DNA from: Sulfuriroseicoccus oceanibius | Lineage (GTDB): Bacteria > Verrucomicrobiota > Verrucomicrobiia > Verrucomicrobiales > SLCJ01 | Length of the DNA: 64,000 nucleotides | Assembly: GCF_010681825.2 (NCBI RefSeq) | Contig: NZ_CP066776.1 | Span: 1 to 64,000, forward strand | Reading direction: 5' to 3' | Part shown: positions 53,850-61,997 of the stretch, one piece after another | How the letters are laid out: each line of letters starts with the position of its first letter | Position numbering within the stretch: position 1 is the first letter of the stretch | Position numbers and translations under genes: made by a program | Notes under the pieces: generated by a model | What the model saw: the letters and a program-made list of their open reading frames with translations, nothing else | Databases searched by the model: none | Told to the model about the DNA's origin: nothing

Positions 53850-54713
53850 TTAGGACGCTCCGGCCAATTCCTTGGCACGTTGCTGGCTTTTCTCGGAAAG
53901 CTTGGAGATATCAAAGGTCACCGTCCGCCCATTCTCCATCACCAAGGTGATGCGGTTGCCACTGAGCGACTGGAACTTGGCGGTGATCGTTTTCCCACCC
54001 TCCGCGCTTACCCACGATTCCATCACCGGCACCTCAGGCTCGGCAGAGATCTCGGCTCCCCCCCCAGCCATCATCCTGGCCGCTCTCTGCGCCCCTGAAA
54101 CCAGCTTATCAAGGGGAACGGACATCTCGGTGCCGTTATCCTGCCGCTTGAGCACCATGGACTGACCGTCTTCGCTCAGCCGAACAAACGTTCCAAGGTA
54201 GACGTTGCCCGGGCCGAGAAGTTGCCAGGCATTGGCATACTGGTAGGGCTTTTGATCCAACTCTCCATCCAGCCCCTGCTTCACTAGCTTACGGACGCGG
54301 GAGAACTCCTTCGAGCCCTTCATATCCGCATACTTGCTGCTGGCAAACCACAAACTTTGGTCAGCAGAAACGATCACAGCTTTGGGAATCGTATGACCAA
54401 GCGACTTGTCCCGAAACCGTCCGACGACCACAGGTGAAACCTCCTGATACCGGACCTTGGCTTTGCTACTGATATAGACCACCACCGAATGACGGCGGAA
54501 ATTCTTGAAGGCTGCCAAACTGGCAGCGTTGCATGGGCCTCAACTAGACGTTTCGTCAGTGAGCACGAATGCGAGCGCCTTGCCCTTTTCCTTGGCCTCG
54601 GCAATGGCTTCATCGAGCTGCTTCTCGCGGTAGACGTGCCGCGGCATTTCGAACCCGGCTTGAGCGCACACAGCGGCCGCCAGCAGGGCAATGACGGTTT
54701 GTTTGATCTTCAT
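53850..54713 (-). CDS. Secreted thioredoxin-like/SHD1 protein with in-frame TGA at the CGPC motif (candidate selenoprotein)
   Basis: The ATG at 54713 opens a signal peptide (MKIKQTVIALLAAA, cleavage near AQAG). The frame runs through DEAIAEAKEKGKALAFVL to DETSS, then TGA (54542-54540), then GPCNAASLAAFKNFRR and on in the same frame to 53850, 287 residues in all if TGA is decoded. The TGA takes the place of the first Cys of the CGPC redox motif (residue 58), and TIPKAVIV supplies the cis-Pro of a thioredoxin fold. Two SHD1-like beta domains follow; the second (GKTITAKFQSLSGNRITLV...ISKLSEKSQ) is clear. A hairpin fitting a bacterial SECIS follows the TGA. The alternative is a recent nonsense mutation. 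If no recoding occurs, only a 222-residue remnant could be made from internal starts. Confidence 0.7.
54511..54542 (-). other. Candidate bacterial SECIS element downstream of in-frame TGA
   Basis: On the minus strand the TGA is followed by 12 nt and then GCTGCCA-GTT-TGGCAGC, a perfect 7-bp stem (54527-54511) with an apical loop starting with G. The loop begins 19 nt after the TGA. As I recall the bacterial SECIS model, it asks for a small stem-loop about 16-37 nt after UGA with a G in the first two loop positions; this fits. Confidence 0.65.
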
Positions 54714-54973
54714 AGAACGCTGGTATGAACACGGCGCTAGATCAACACAAGCCGAAAGCTGGGATCATGCGAAAATTGGAAAGACCAACAGACACCAACC
54801 CGTCCTCGGCAAGCACCCAAATCATGACCATCCACGGCTGGTCATGGACAATCACCCAAAAAGCACCGTAATTACCTCAGTCCGAGGCTTGCCATCGCCC
54901 CGCACAATCAATCAACGTTTGGATTGCACGCTACCGGCAGTGCCTCCATGCTGCCCCCGATTTTTCGCCACCC

Positions 54974-57127
54974 ATGAGCCAGATTATCACCATCGGATTC
55001 GACGAACTTCCATCCCACGGGGCACTCATCCTGCCCAACCGCCTGGAGTTTTCCCACCTCCTCCACCTGGAGAAGGAGCTCAGTGGCCGCCAGATCCTGT
55101 ACTTGGCAGAGGACGGAGGCGCTTACGACGGACTGACTCAAACCCACCTTGAAAAGGAAGGCACCGACGCCGTGGCATTCGCCATCGACGAACCCGCACC
55201 GGAAGAACTCCTGCAGATCGTAGGCGATCACATCAAAGCCGGTGGTATGGCGGTATTCGTGCCGGGCAAGGTCACCGAACGCCGAGCCACCACCCAGACC
55301 GTGCGCCCACAGGCTCTGGAGGTCCTCACCAGCCTCAATGTGCCGGTCATTCCAGCGTTCGTCGAAACCCCGCGCAACACAGTGCTCGCCACCGAGTCCA
55401 CCGACGACTACCCCGAGGCCATCCTCGTGCTCGGAGAAGAAATCCCGGCCGACAAGGCATCCCCCGCAGCGTTCCTCGAGAATGTCTACATCAGCGGAGA
55501 GGCCGCCTACGCCACGCTGCCCGTACTCAAAAAGAACCTGGCACGCGTCCTCCTCGAAGGACTCAAGCGCCACGCCAACAACGCCGGACTCATCGACGGC
55601 ATGGACGGGTCCGAACTCGCCTACGGCCGCATCCTCGCAGCATCACTCGCTCTGGCAGGTGAGCTGAAGAAGCAGACGCAAAAAGAACGCGTCGCCATCA
55701 TTCTACCTCCAGGCCGCGCCGGACTCATCGCCAACCTGGCGGTCGTCTTTGCCAACAAAGTCCCGGTGAACTTGAACTTCACCGCCGGAGCAGGTGCCGT
55801 GGAGTCTGCCATCCGCCAAGCCGATGTCGATAAGTTCATCACGGTGGATAAGTTCGTGCGCAAAATGCAGGCGTTCCCGTGGCCTCCAACCCGCGACCTC
55901 ATTTTCCTCGAGCGCCTGCTTCCATCGCTCAAAGGGTCGATGACCCGCTGGTTCATCGCCAGCAAGTTCCTCTCGGCCGAGTTCATCGCCAACCGTCTGC
56001 AGCTGCCGAAAAAGGGTGGCGACCGCGAGGCCGTGCTGCTCTTCACCAGCGGCTCGTCCGGTGAACCCAAAGGCGTGGCGCTCAGCCACCGCAATGTGTT
56101 GGCCAACGTGAACCAATTCGGTGCGCGTCTCGACCTCCATCACGAAGACTCCGTTTTGGGCTGCCTGCCGCTCTTCCATAGTTTTGGCTGCACGGTGACG
56201 CTGTGGTACCCGGTGATCGAAGGCCTGACGCTGGTGACCTATCCGTCCCCGGCCGAGACGGTGAAGCTCGCCGAATTGATCGAGCAACACAAAGTCAGCC
56301 TGCTGGTGGCGACTCCGACCTTCCTCCGTGGCTACCTCCGCCGCGCCAAGCCAGAGCAACTTGAGTCGCTCAAGCTGGTCGTGACCGGAGCGGAAAAGCT
56401 GCCCGCCACGTTGCGTGAATCCTTCGCCAAGCGCTTCGGCAAAGAAGTTCTGGAAGGCTACGGACTGACCGAGACCTCACCGGTCACCAACGTCAACCTG
56501 CCAGACCCGACGCCAAAGCCCGATGACCAGGACCTCCCAGTGCTCCCAACCGCACGCGCAGGCTCGGTCGGCCACATGGTGCAAGGTCTCGCCATCCGCA
56601 TCACCGATCCCGCCACCGACGAACCGCTCCCGATCGACCAACCGGGCATCATTTGGTTCAAAGGCGCCAATGTCTTCGGCGGCTACCTCAACAAACCGGA
56701 AACCAACGCGGAGATCCTACAAGACGGGTGGCTGCGTACCGGCGATATCGGCCGCCTCGACCACGACGGCTTCCTCTACATCGAAGGACGCCTCTCACGC
56801 TTCTCAAAAATCGGCGGAGAAATGGTACCTCACGAACGTGTCGAAGAACTCATCGTTCAAGCACTCGGACTCGAGAACCAGGACGAACGCTGCGTCACCG
56901 TCGTCGGCCTGCCGGACGAACAAAAAGGCGAGCAACTGGTGCTGCTTTCCACCGTTTCAGCCGGCAACCCGGGGCAGGAAATCATCGACCTTCGCTACCG
57001 CCTGCTGGAAATGAAAGTGCCATCACTCTGGATCCCGAAAACCATGATCCCCGTCAACGAGATCCCATTGCTGGCATCCGGCAAACTCGACATCCGCGGC
57101 TGCGAAGCTAAAGCCAAGGGCGAATAA
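54974..57127 (+). CDS. Aas-like protein: degenerate acyltransferase fused to acyl-ACP/acyl-CoA synthetase
   Basis: The 717-residue protein has an N-terminal PlsC-like region of about 200 residues whose catalytic HX4D motif seems replaced (PNRLEFSHLLHLE), then an AMP-binding domain: LLFTSGSSGEPKGVALSH near 356, EGYGLTETSP near 496, TGDIGR and the C-terminal lid Lys in ASGKLDIRG. It would activate fatty acids with ATP, probably onto ACP, for phospholipid repair as in Aas. The acyltransfer half may be inactive or altered. It starts 260 bp from the divergent thioredoxin-like gene and is followed by the MidA-like gene 45 bp downstream. Confidence 0.85.
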   Translation: MSQIITIGFDELPSHGALILPNRLEFSHLLHLEKELSGRQILYLAEDGGAYDGLTQTHLEKEGTDAVAFAIDEPAPEELLQIVGDHIKAGGMAVFVPGKVTERRATTQTVRPQALEVLTSLNVPVIPAFVETPRNTVLATESTDDYPEAILVLGEEIPADKASPAAFLENVYISGEAAYATLPVLKKNLARVLLEGLKRHANNAGLIDGMDGSELAYGRILAASLALAGELKKQTQKERVAIILPPGRAGLIANLAVVFANKVPVNLNFTAGAGAVESAIRQADVDKFITVDKFVRKMQAFPWPPTRDLIFLERLLPSLKGSMTRWFIASKFLSAEFIANRLQLPKKGGDREAVLLFTSGSSGEPKGVALSHRNVLANVNQFGARLDLHHEDSVLGCLPLFHSFGCTVTLWYPVIEGLTLVTYPSPAETVKLAELIEQHKVSLLVATPTFLRGYLRRAKPEQLESLKLVVTGAEKLPATLRESFAKRFGKEVLEGYGLTETSPVTNVNLPDPTPKPDDQDLPVLPTARAGSVGHMVQGLAIRITDPATDEPLPIDQPGIIWFKGANVFGGYLNKPETNAEILQDGWLRTGDIGRLDHDGFLYIEGRLSRFSKIGGEMVPHERVEELIVQALGLENQDERCVTVVGLPDEQKGEQLVLLSTVSAGNPGQEIIDLRYRLLEMKVPSLWIPKTMIPVNEIPLLASGKLDIRGCEAKAKGE

Positions 57128-57172
57128 TCACACCACCCGGCCGCCCCTCCAAACCTCCCCAAATACAATTAC

Positions 57173-58264
57173 GTGTCGTCTCAGTCCCCGCAATCCGGAG
57201 CATCTCCCCAAACCACCCGCCGCGTTCTCGACGACATGTTCGAAGAGAACCAGAACACAGTTCCGCTCGAGGACTTCGTACACACCGCCCTTCACGACGA
57301 AGAGATCGGCTACTACGCCTCGGCCATTGCCACTGTCGGGCGATCGGGCGACTTCTCCACCTTTGCCACCGCCAACAACGACCTGGCACGCGGGATGGCG
57401 GAAGCGATCCGCCGCTCTGGCCTGCGCGACATTATCGAAGTCGGTGCCGGCAGCGGCCAGCTCGCCCGTGAGGTGATCAAAGCGCTCGGCCTGAGCAGTC
57501 GCATCACCAAACGTCTGCGCTACCACATCGTCGACACCTCCGCGCCACTGGTTGAGCACCAGAAGAAGGCGCTACGCTCAGTCTTCCCCACCAAAGTTCA
57601 GTGGCATGACTCGGTAGCCGACGCATTGGAATGCATTGGCCGCCCCGCCTTCATCTTCGGCAATGAGTTGATCGATGCCTTCGCTCCCGTCGTGCTCATG
57701 TGGCGGGAAACCCAACAGAATTGGGCGGAGATTTGCCTCCACCGCAACGACGTCAACGGCATCGCCGAAATCGCCCGCACCACGAAGGATCTCGAGAACT
57801 TGCTCGGCGTCCCGGCTTCACAATTCACCGCGACCCAAACCGCCGCATGGCCGGGTGGCAAGCCGCCCTACCGTCAGCGCATCGAACTTCACGCCACGTT
57901 CCGCGACTGGTGGGAGGAATGGTCCACCGCCCTCCCGGAGGGCAGCGAAGTCTGCTGGATCGATTACGGCGACACCTTCCCCGAGCTCTACCACCGCGAA
58001 CCAAATGGCACCCTGCGCGCCTACTTCCGCCACGAGCGCCTCACGGGCTCGGCGGTCTTCACCCGAATGGGCAAACAAGACATCACCAGCGATGTGAACT
58101 TTTCCGACATCCGCCAATGGGGCGAATCGTTCGGGCTCACCACCATCCACGATTGCCGCCAATCCGAATGGCTCGCCGCCCAGGGCATCCAGCTCACCAC
58201 CACCGACGGCGCCCCTGCAGAAGAAGCCCACGACGCCTTCCGCGTGGTGGCGTTCAGGAAATGA
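57173..58264 (+). CDS. SAM-dependent methyltransferase, MidA/NDUFAF7-like (COG1565)
   Basis: About 363 residues from a GTG start at 57173. The family pattern is visible: PLEDFVHTALHDEEIGYYA, GDFSTFATAN, the SAM-binding IIEVGAGSGQLAREV and GNELIDAFAPVV. Mitochondrial members methylate an Arg of complex I; the bacterial substrate is unknown. It is likely cotranscribed with the acyl synthetase gene. A run of eleven C lies 46 bp after the stop. Confidence 0.85.
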   Translation: MSSQSPQSGASPQTTRRVLDDMFEENQNTVPLEDFVHTALHDEEIGYYASAIATVGRSGDFSTFATANNDLARGMAEAIRRSGLRDIIEVGAGSGQLAREVIKALGLSSRITKRLRYHIVDTSAPLVEHQKKALRSVFPTKVQWHDSVADALECIGRPAFIFGNELIDAFAPVVLMWRETQQNWAEICLHRNDVNGIAEIARTTKDLENLLGVPASQFTATQTAAWPGGKPPYRQRIELHATFRDWWEEWSTALPEGSEVCWIDYGDTFPELYHREPNGTLRAYFRHERLTGSAVFTRMGKQDITSDVNFSDIRQWGESFGLTTIHDCRQSEWLAAQGIQLTTTDGAPAEEAHDAFRVVAFRK

Positions 58265-58368
58265 GAGCGGGACGGGGCCGCTGGCGGCTCGTTTTAGGGA
58301 ACCGCAGATTCCCCCCCCCCCGCGGATTCTATCTAATTCGCCTCCGCACGTCGTGGAGACTCCGCACC

Positions 58369-58700
58369 ATGCCCGCGCAGCGCAGGAGGGACGGCATTCC
58401 TGCCGTCGAATCGGAGAACGCCGCCAGCTCGAGAACCTGGAACTCACCCCACCCCGCGACGACCACATGAGTGTGGTCGCTCCAGACGCTTCGCGTACCC
58501 TCACCACTCGTTATCCTCATCTTTATCCGAATCCTCATCGGAGCGCAGCGATCATTGCACCGGCGACGATTGCGATATCGATAAGAATTCCCCCACCGCA
58601 CCATGCACGCACAGCGCGGGGGAGGACGGCAGGACTCTCGCTGTCTTTATCTTCTACAATCTCCGCGTCTTTGAGCCACTACCACAGTCTTTGGCATTCC
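58369..58700 (+). repeat. Family A repeats left of the RAYT locus
   Basis: First a lone end hairpin GACGGCATTCCTGCCGTC (58390-58407), then a long copy from GACCACATGAGTGTGGTC (58461-58478) via the TTATCC-like run and GGAGCGCAGCGATC to GACGGCAGGACTCTCGCTGTC, extended by about 75 bp (CTTTATCTTCTACAATCTCC and on). The same extension is found at 61905-61975. The last bases reach the stop codon of the transposase gene. Confidence 0.8.
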
Positions 58701-58705
58701 GCGGG

Positions 58706-59986
58706 TCAGAACTGGCTACCCCACACTCGTTTGACTAGATTCTTCAGCGTGTAATGCGCCTCGTCGGCAATCCGACCATCTCCCCTCGGATCACGCATTT
58801 TTGTCGCGAACGTTTTCCTTCGCGGCGAGAAACACTCCGCATACCGCTCATGCGCGTGCTCGACGAACGACTTCGTCCCAATCACCACGCTATCACTGAA
58901 GTAACGTGTGCGACGCAGCAAATACTTCGTCACTCCCGGCTGCTCCGAATCCACCTCGGGACGCCCCGCTCGAACCAACAAACGCTGCTCGCGTGTCGCC
59001 TCTCCTCTTTCCACTGCCGACCTCGCCTCCTCATAGCGCGCCGCCAACTCCCTCTCAATCACATAGGCGATCAACTTACGGTACGTTTCTCGCGCCCTGT
59101 CATCACCTCGCTCCCAGCTATCCACCGGGCAATCCACCGCCTTGCAGATCCCGCGGCGTGCACGCCTACTCCCACCAACTTCGGCCTCGGCCCAGCCACA
59201 CCAACGATACGCCACCGGATCATCCACCAGCCCTGCTCGCACCGGGTTCAGTTCAATATAGAGCGCCACGTTGCGCATCGCCTCATCACTGCCGATCAGC
59301 ACACTCTTGAAGCGCGACATCCACAACGTCCCTCTGCGCTCATGACGCTTGTTATACCATCTGGTGAAACGCACTTTCACCGCGTTCATAAAGCGTGAAA
59401 TGTCGCACATCCGCGCCAGCATCCGTTCGATCAGCTCAGCCCGCGCCTTCTCCTGACCACGCTCACCCAGCCGCTTCAACTGCTGGGCAAATTCATCCAC
59501 CGCGTTCCGCGAGTACAGGCAGCTGATATGTTTGAGCAGCAGCTCTTCTCCGCCCGGCTCACGGAACTTTGCCAATGCCTTCTCCGCGTCCGGCACCACG
59601 GCCAACACGTGGAAATGGTTCCCCATCACCGCATAGGTCACCACCCGCACCATCGAGAACCTCGCCATCTTCCAGATCAGCTTCTTCAGAGCCTCCTTCT
59701 CCACATCATCGAAGAACACCTCGCCCCCAACCGTGCGGCTCATCACATGATAACAGGCATCCTCACCTTTCTCCCCCAGCATCCGCTTCTGCGGGCGCCT
59801 CAAATTCACCACATTCCCCTCCAGATCCTCGCTCACACCCCACCATCCTGCGCCAACATGCGCCGCCGTTTTCGCTTCAATCGCAACCAGCGCCTCCCGC
59901 GCCGCAGCACCCATACTTCCGAGCTTTTTCGCCGCTTTCATACCACCCGATACGCCGCCAACCAGCGTGTCGGACTCACTTGACAC
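58706..59986 (-). CDS. REP-associated tyrosine transposase (RAYT, Y1 family)
   Basis: The 426-residue protein starts at GTG 59986 (read MSSESDTL). Y1 transposase features: CYHVMSRTVGGEVFF strand, the HUH motif in AVMGNHFHVLAVVP, and the catalytic Tyr in FTRWYNKRHERRGTLW, followed by ELNPVRAGL. A C-terminal part of about 140 residues (YFSDSVVIGTKSFVE) is typical of the long verrucomicrobial forms. RAYTs process single-stranded REP hairpins and are thought to spread them. It lies between two family A repeats in direct orientation, the likely substrates. Confidence 0.9.
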   Translation of the reverse strand: MSSESDTLVGGVSGGMKAAKKLGSMGAAAREALVAIEAKTAAHVGAGWWGVSEDLEGNVVNLRRPQKRMLGEKGEDACYHVMSRTVGGEVFFDDVEKEALKKLIWKMARFSMVRVVTYAVMGNHFHVLAVVPDAEKALAKFREPGGEELLLKHISCLYSRNAVDEFAQQLKRLGERGQEKARAELIERMLARMCDISRFMNAVKVRFTRWYNKRHERRGTLWMSRFKSVLIGSDEAMRNVALYIELNPVRAGLVDDPVAYRWCGWAEAEVGGSRRARRGICKAVDCPVDSWERGDDRARETYRKLIAYVIERELAARYEEARSAVERGEATREQRLLVRAGRPEVDSEQPGVTKYLLRRTRYFSDSVVIGTKSFVEHAHERYAECFSPRRKTFATKMRDPRGDGRIADEAHYTLKNLVKRVWGSQF

Positions 59987-60239
59987 CTGCAGTCATTTTG
60001 CCCCAGCCAACTCCCGCCTCAGTCCAGCCACACCAACGAGACGCCACCGGATTCAGATCAATGTAAAGCGCCACGTTGCGCATCGCCTCATCGCTGCCGA
60101 TCAGCACACTCTTGAAGCGCGACATCCACAACGTCCCTCTGCGCTCATGACGTTTGTGATACCACCTGGTGAATCGCACTTTCACCCCGTTCATAAAGCG
60201 TGAAAAGTCGCACATCCGCGCCAGGGACTCACTTGACAA
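59976..60239 (-). pseudogene. Internally deleted tandem copy of the RAYT gene
   Basis: An 87-codon frame begins TTG-TCA-AGT-GAG-TCC (same MSSES start region as the full copy), jumps to LARMCDFSRFMN (residue about 187 of the full gene), keeps the catalytic Tyr block and the SRFKSVLIGSDEAMRNVALYI stretch in two pieces, then lacks about 14 residues after LNPV. The HUH motif is gone, so it cannot be active. It joins directly to the start of the intact gene, as expected of a tandem duplication with internal loss. Confidence 0.85.
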
Positions 60240-60283
60240 GTGCAGTCATTCTATCACTACTTTCCTCAATCAGCATTTAAAGA

Positions 60284-60460
60284 CTATTTGTCTGAATTCG
60301 CTCCTTTTGAAGCACGCTTTTCACTGAAATTAAAGGATTGATCACTCCGCTGTGATGCTTCTGTGTGCAGAACGTTTGCAGGCACCCGAGGCTTCCTCGG
60401 TGCTGGACCCGGTACCGTTGGTTTGGGCCGATTCCCTGACGATTGTGAGTTTCCACTCAT
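60284..60460 (-). pseudogene. Duplicated C-terminal tail of the adjacent membrane protein gene
   Basis: A 58-codon frame from ATG 60460 contains QSSGNRPKP, VPGPAPRKPRV and TEASQRSDQS, which match the tail of the next gene (QSSENRPKP, VPGPAPRKPRV, KEASQQSTDS). A TAA precedes the ATG in frame, so no membrane part is attached. It is a remnant of a tandem copy. Confidence 0.75.
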
Positions 60461-60509
60461 ACCTGTTTGGCTTGTTTAAAATCCTGCTAAATGAGCATTA
60501 CGTCGCGCC

Positions 60510-61376
60510 CTATTTCTCCGAATCAGTAGACTGCTGCGATGCCTCTTTGCGCATATCGTTATCACCTACACGCGGCTTCCTAGGCGCAGGTCCCGGCACA
60601 GATGGTTTAGGTCTATTTTCTGATGATTGCGGACTTTCGCTCATACTAACAAAAGGGTCGGCTGATTTCAGTGGTAAGTCAACCTTTGAATAAACGACCA
60701 CAGAGAAGGCCCACAACAAAAATACAAAGCTCAAGATACCCAGCTGAATGCCCCTTAGCACTGCATTCATGCGTCGCCGATTCACTTTTTGGTTTCCGAC
60801 AGCAGCCTTCACATAGAGATCGGCCATCTGAGATTTCATTTCGCTCTCAGGATCACCGACCCAGACATGATTAAGCTCTTCCTTAACGCTCTCAATGTTC
60901 GATAAATGCTCTCTAATGTCGTTGGCATCTAGGCACTCATCCTGAAGGGCTATCAAGGTCTCGTCTGCGAAGCGTTGGACAAGTTGCACGTAACCTTGTC
61001 CCTTGTCCATGCTTGCCGCAAGCTCTCTAGCAGTGTGAACTATCTCAGCGGGATCCTTGAGATACTCATACGTGAACCCCCAGCCCAACACCCAGACAAG
61101 CTTAAACACAGCTAGGAGGTACAACACAGAGGCTACCACTGAAGGGATAAAAAAAGCATAATCAACGCCAGCGTTCCAGCCACCCTCACCCGCATACTGG
61201 GACCAAAGGAAGACGATTCCTGCACCTAGCAGGGCGAAAACTTTCACAAGAGCAATCACTCGCTCTCGGATCTTATCGCACCGATCAAGCTGATATTCGT
61301 ACGACTCTTTCGCATGCTCAAAAATATACTGATCATATGGTGCGATCATAGTTTGAGAGATATTGCCCAATAACAC
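60510..61376 (-). CDS. Unknown three-segment membrane protein in the RAYT island
   Basis: The 288-residue protein has a charged helical N-terminus, two membrane segments (about 41-60 and 73-98), a cytosolic helical region of about 100 residues, a third membrane segment (about 207-230) and a Pro/Ser-rich polar tail. I do not recognise the family. Codon use and composition are lower in GC than the core genes around it. Position between transposase genes and a duplicated tail next to it suggest an accessory, recently acquired gene. Confidence 0.7.
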   Translation of the reverse strand: MLLGNISQTMIAPYDQYIFEHAKESYEYQLDRCDKIRERVIALVKVFALLGAGIVFLWSQYAGEGGWNAGVDYAFFIPSVVASVLYLLAVFKLVWVLGWGFTYEYLKDPAEIVHTARELAASMDKGQGYVQLVQRFADETLIALQDECLDANDIREHLSNIESVKEELNHVWVGDPESEMKSQMADLYVKAAVGNQKVNRRRMNAVLRGIQLGILSFVFLLWAFSVVVYSKVDLPLKSADPFVSMSESPQSSENRPKPSVPGPAPRKPRVGDNDMRKEASQQSTDSEK

Positions 61377-61385
61377 AGCAGACCA

Positions 61386-61690
61386 TCAAGCCAACGACGA
61401 ATAAACCGCGACACTCTGCACACCCGACTGCTCATCGGCAAGCCATTTCACTCCGCCTCCACCAACTCCCGCAGATTCTCCCTCAAATGGACGGATTTCA
61501 GGCGGTTTCGCCCGACTCCCCACACATCCGGGGCACAACAAATCCCGCACGGCTGCAGCAACCACCGCCCCCTCGTCGTCTAGCCGCTGTGACTTGAAAC
61601 ACGCCTGCCAGAACACACCGGTCACGCCGTCTTCCTTGTTCGCGCGCGGGCAACCGGCCCATTCACGGACTTCATCACCCAGCCCAGATC
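61386..61690 (-). pseudogene. Decayed transposase fragment (RAYT-like)
   Basis: The frame reads CPRANKEDGVTGVFWQACFKSQRLDDEGAVV in pieces; this order of ARRANxEDGxTGxFWxxRFKSQ and LDDEGA is typical of Y1-type transposases and corresponds to the region after the catalytic Tyr in the intact RAYT. No HUH motif or full C-terminus is found. The frame upstream runs into family A repeat DNA. Confidence 0.45.
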
Positions 61691-61722
61691 TGACAACCTG
61701 ACACTCGTCCCGTCCCCGCGTC

Positions 61723-61975
61723 GACCACATGAGTGCGGTCGCTCCATACGCGGCGCGTAATCCCATCGCTCCTTATCCTTATCCAAATCCTCATCGGAGC
61801 GCAGCGACATTCCGCCAGCGACGATTGCGATCTCCATAACGAGCCCCCCTTCAATACCACACTATACCCGCGCAGCGCGGGAGGGACGGCAGGACTCCCG
61901 CTGTCTTTATCTTCTACAATCTCCGCGTCTTTGCGTCTCTGCGTGAGCCACTACCTCAGTCTTTGACATTTCACC
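61723..61975 (+). repeat. Family A repeat right of the RAYT locus
   Basis: From GACCACATGAGTGCGGTC (61723-61740) via the TTATCCTTATCC run and GGAGCGCAGCGAC to GACGGCAGGACTCCCGCTGTC (61885-61905) and the same 70-bp extension as the left copy. It ends 22 bp before the valS start. With 58461-58700 it forms direct repeats about 3.26 kb apart. Confidence 0.8.
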
Positions 61976-61997
61976 GGTCAGATCTAGTTTTCCCGTC

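Noticed and set aside
60352-60693. 113-codon plus-strand frame
   Set aside because: It crosses the duplicated tail and the 3' end of the membrane protein gene on the opposite strand; the internal similarity is explained by that duplication.
61691-61766. Extension of the 61386 frame as a real N-terminus
   Set aside because: This part is translated family A repeat sequence, found with the same translation in other copies.
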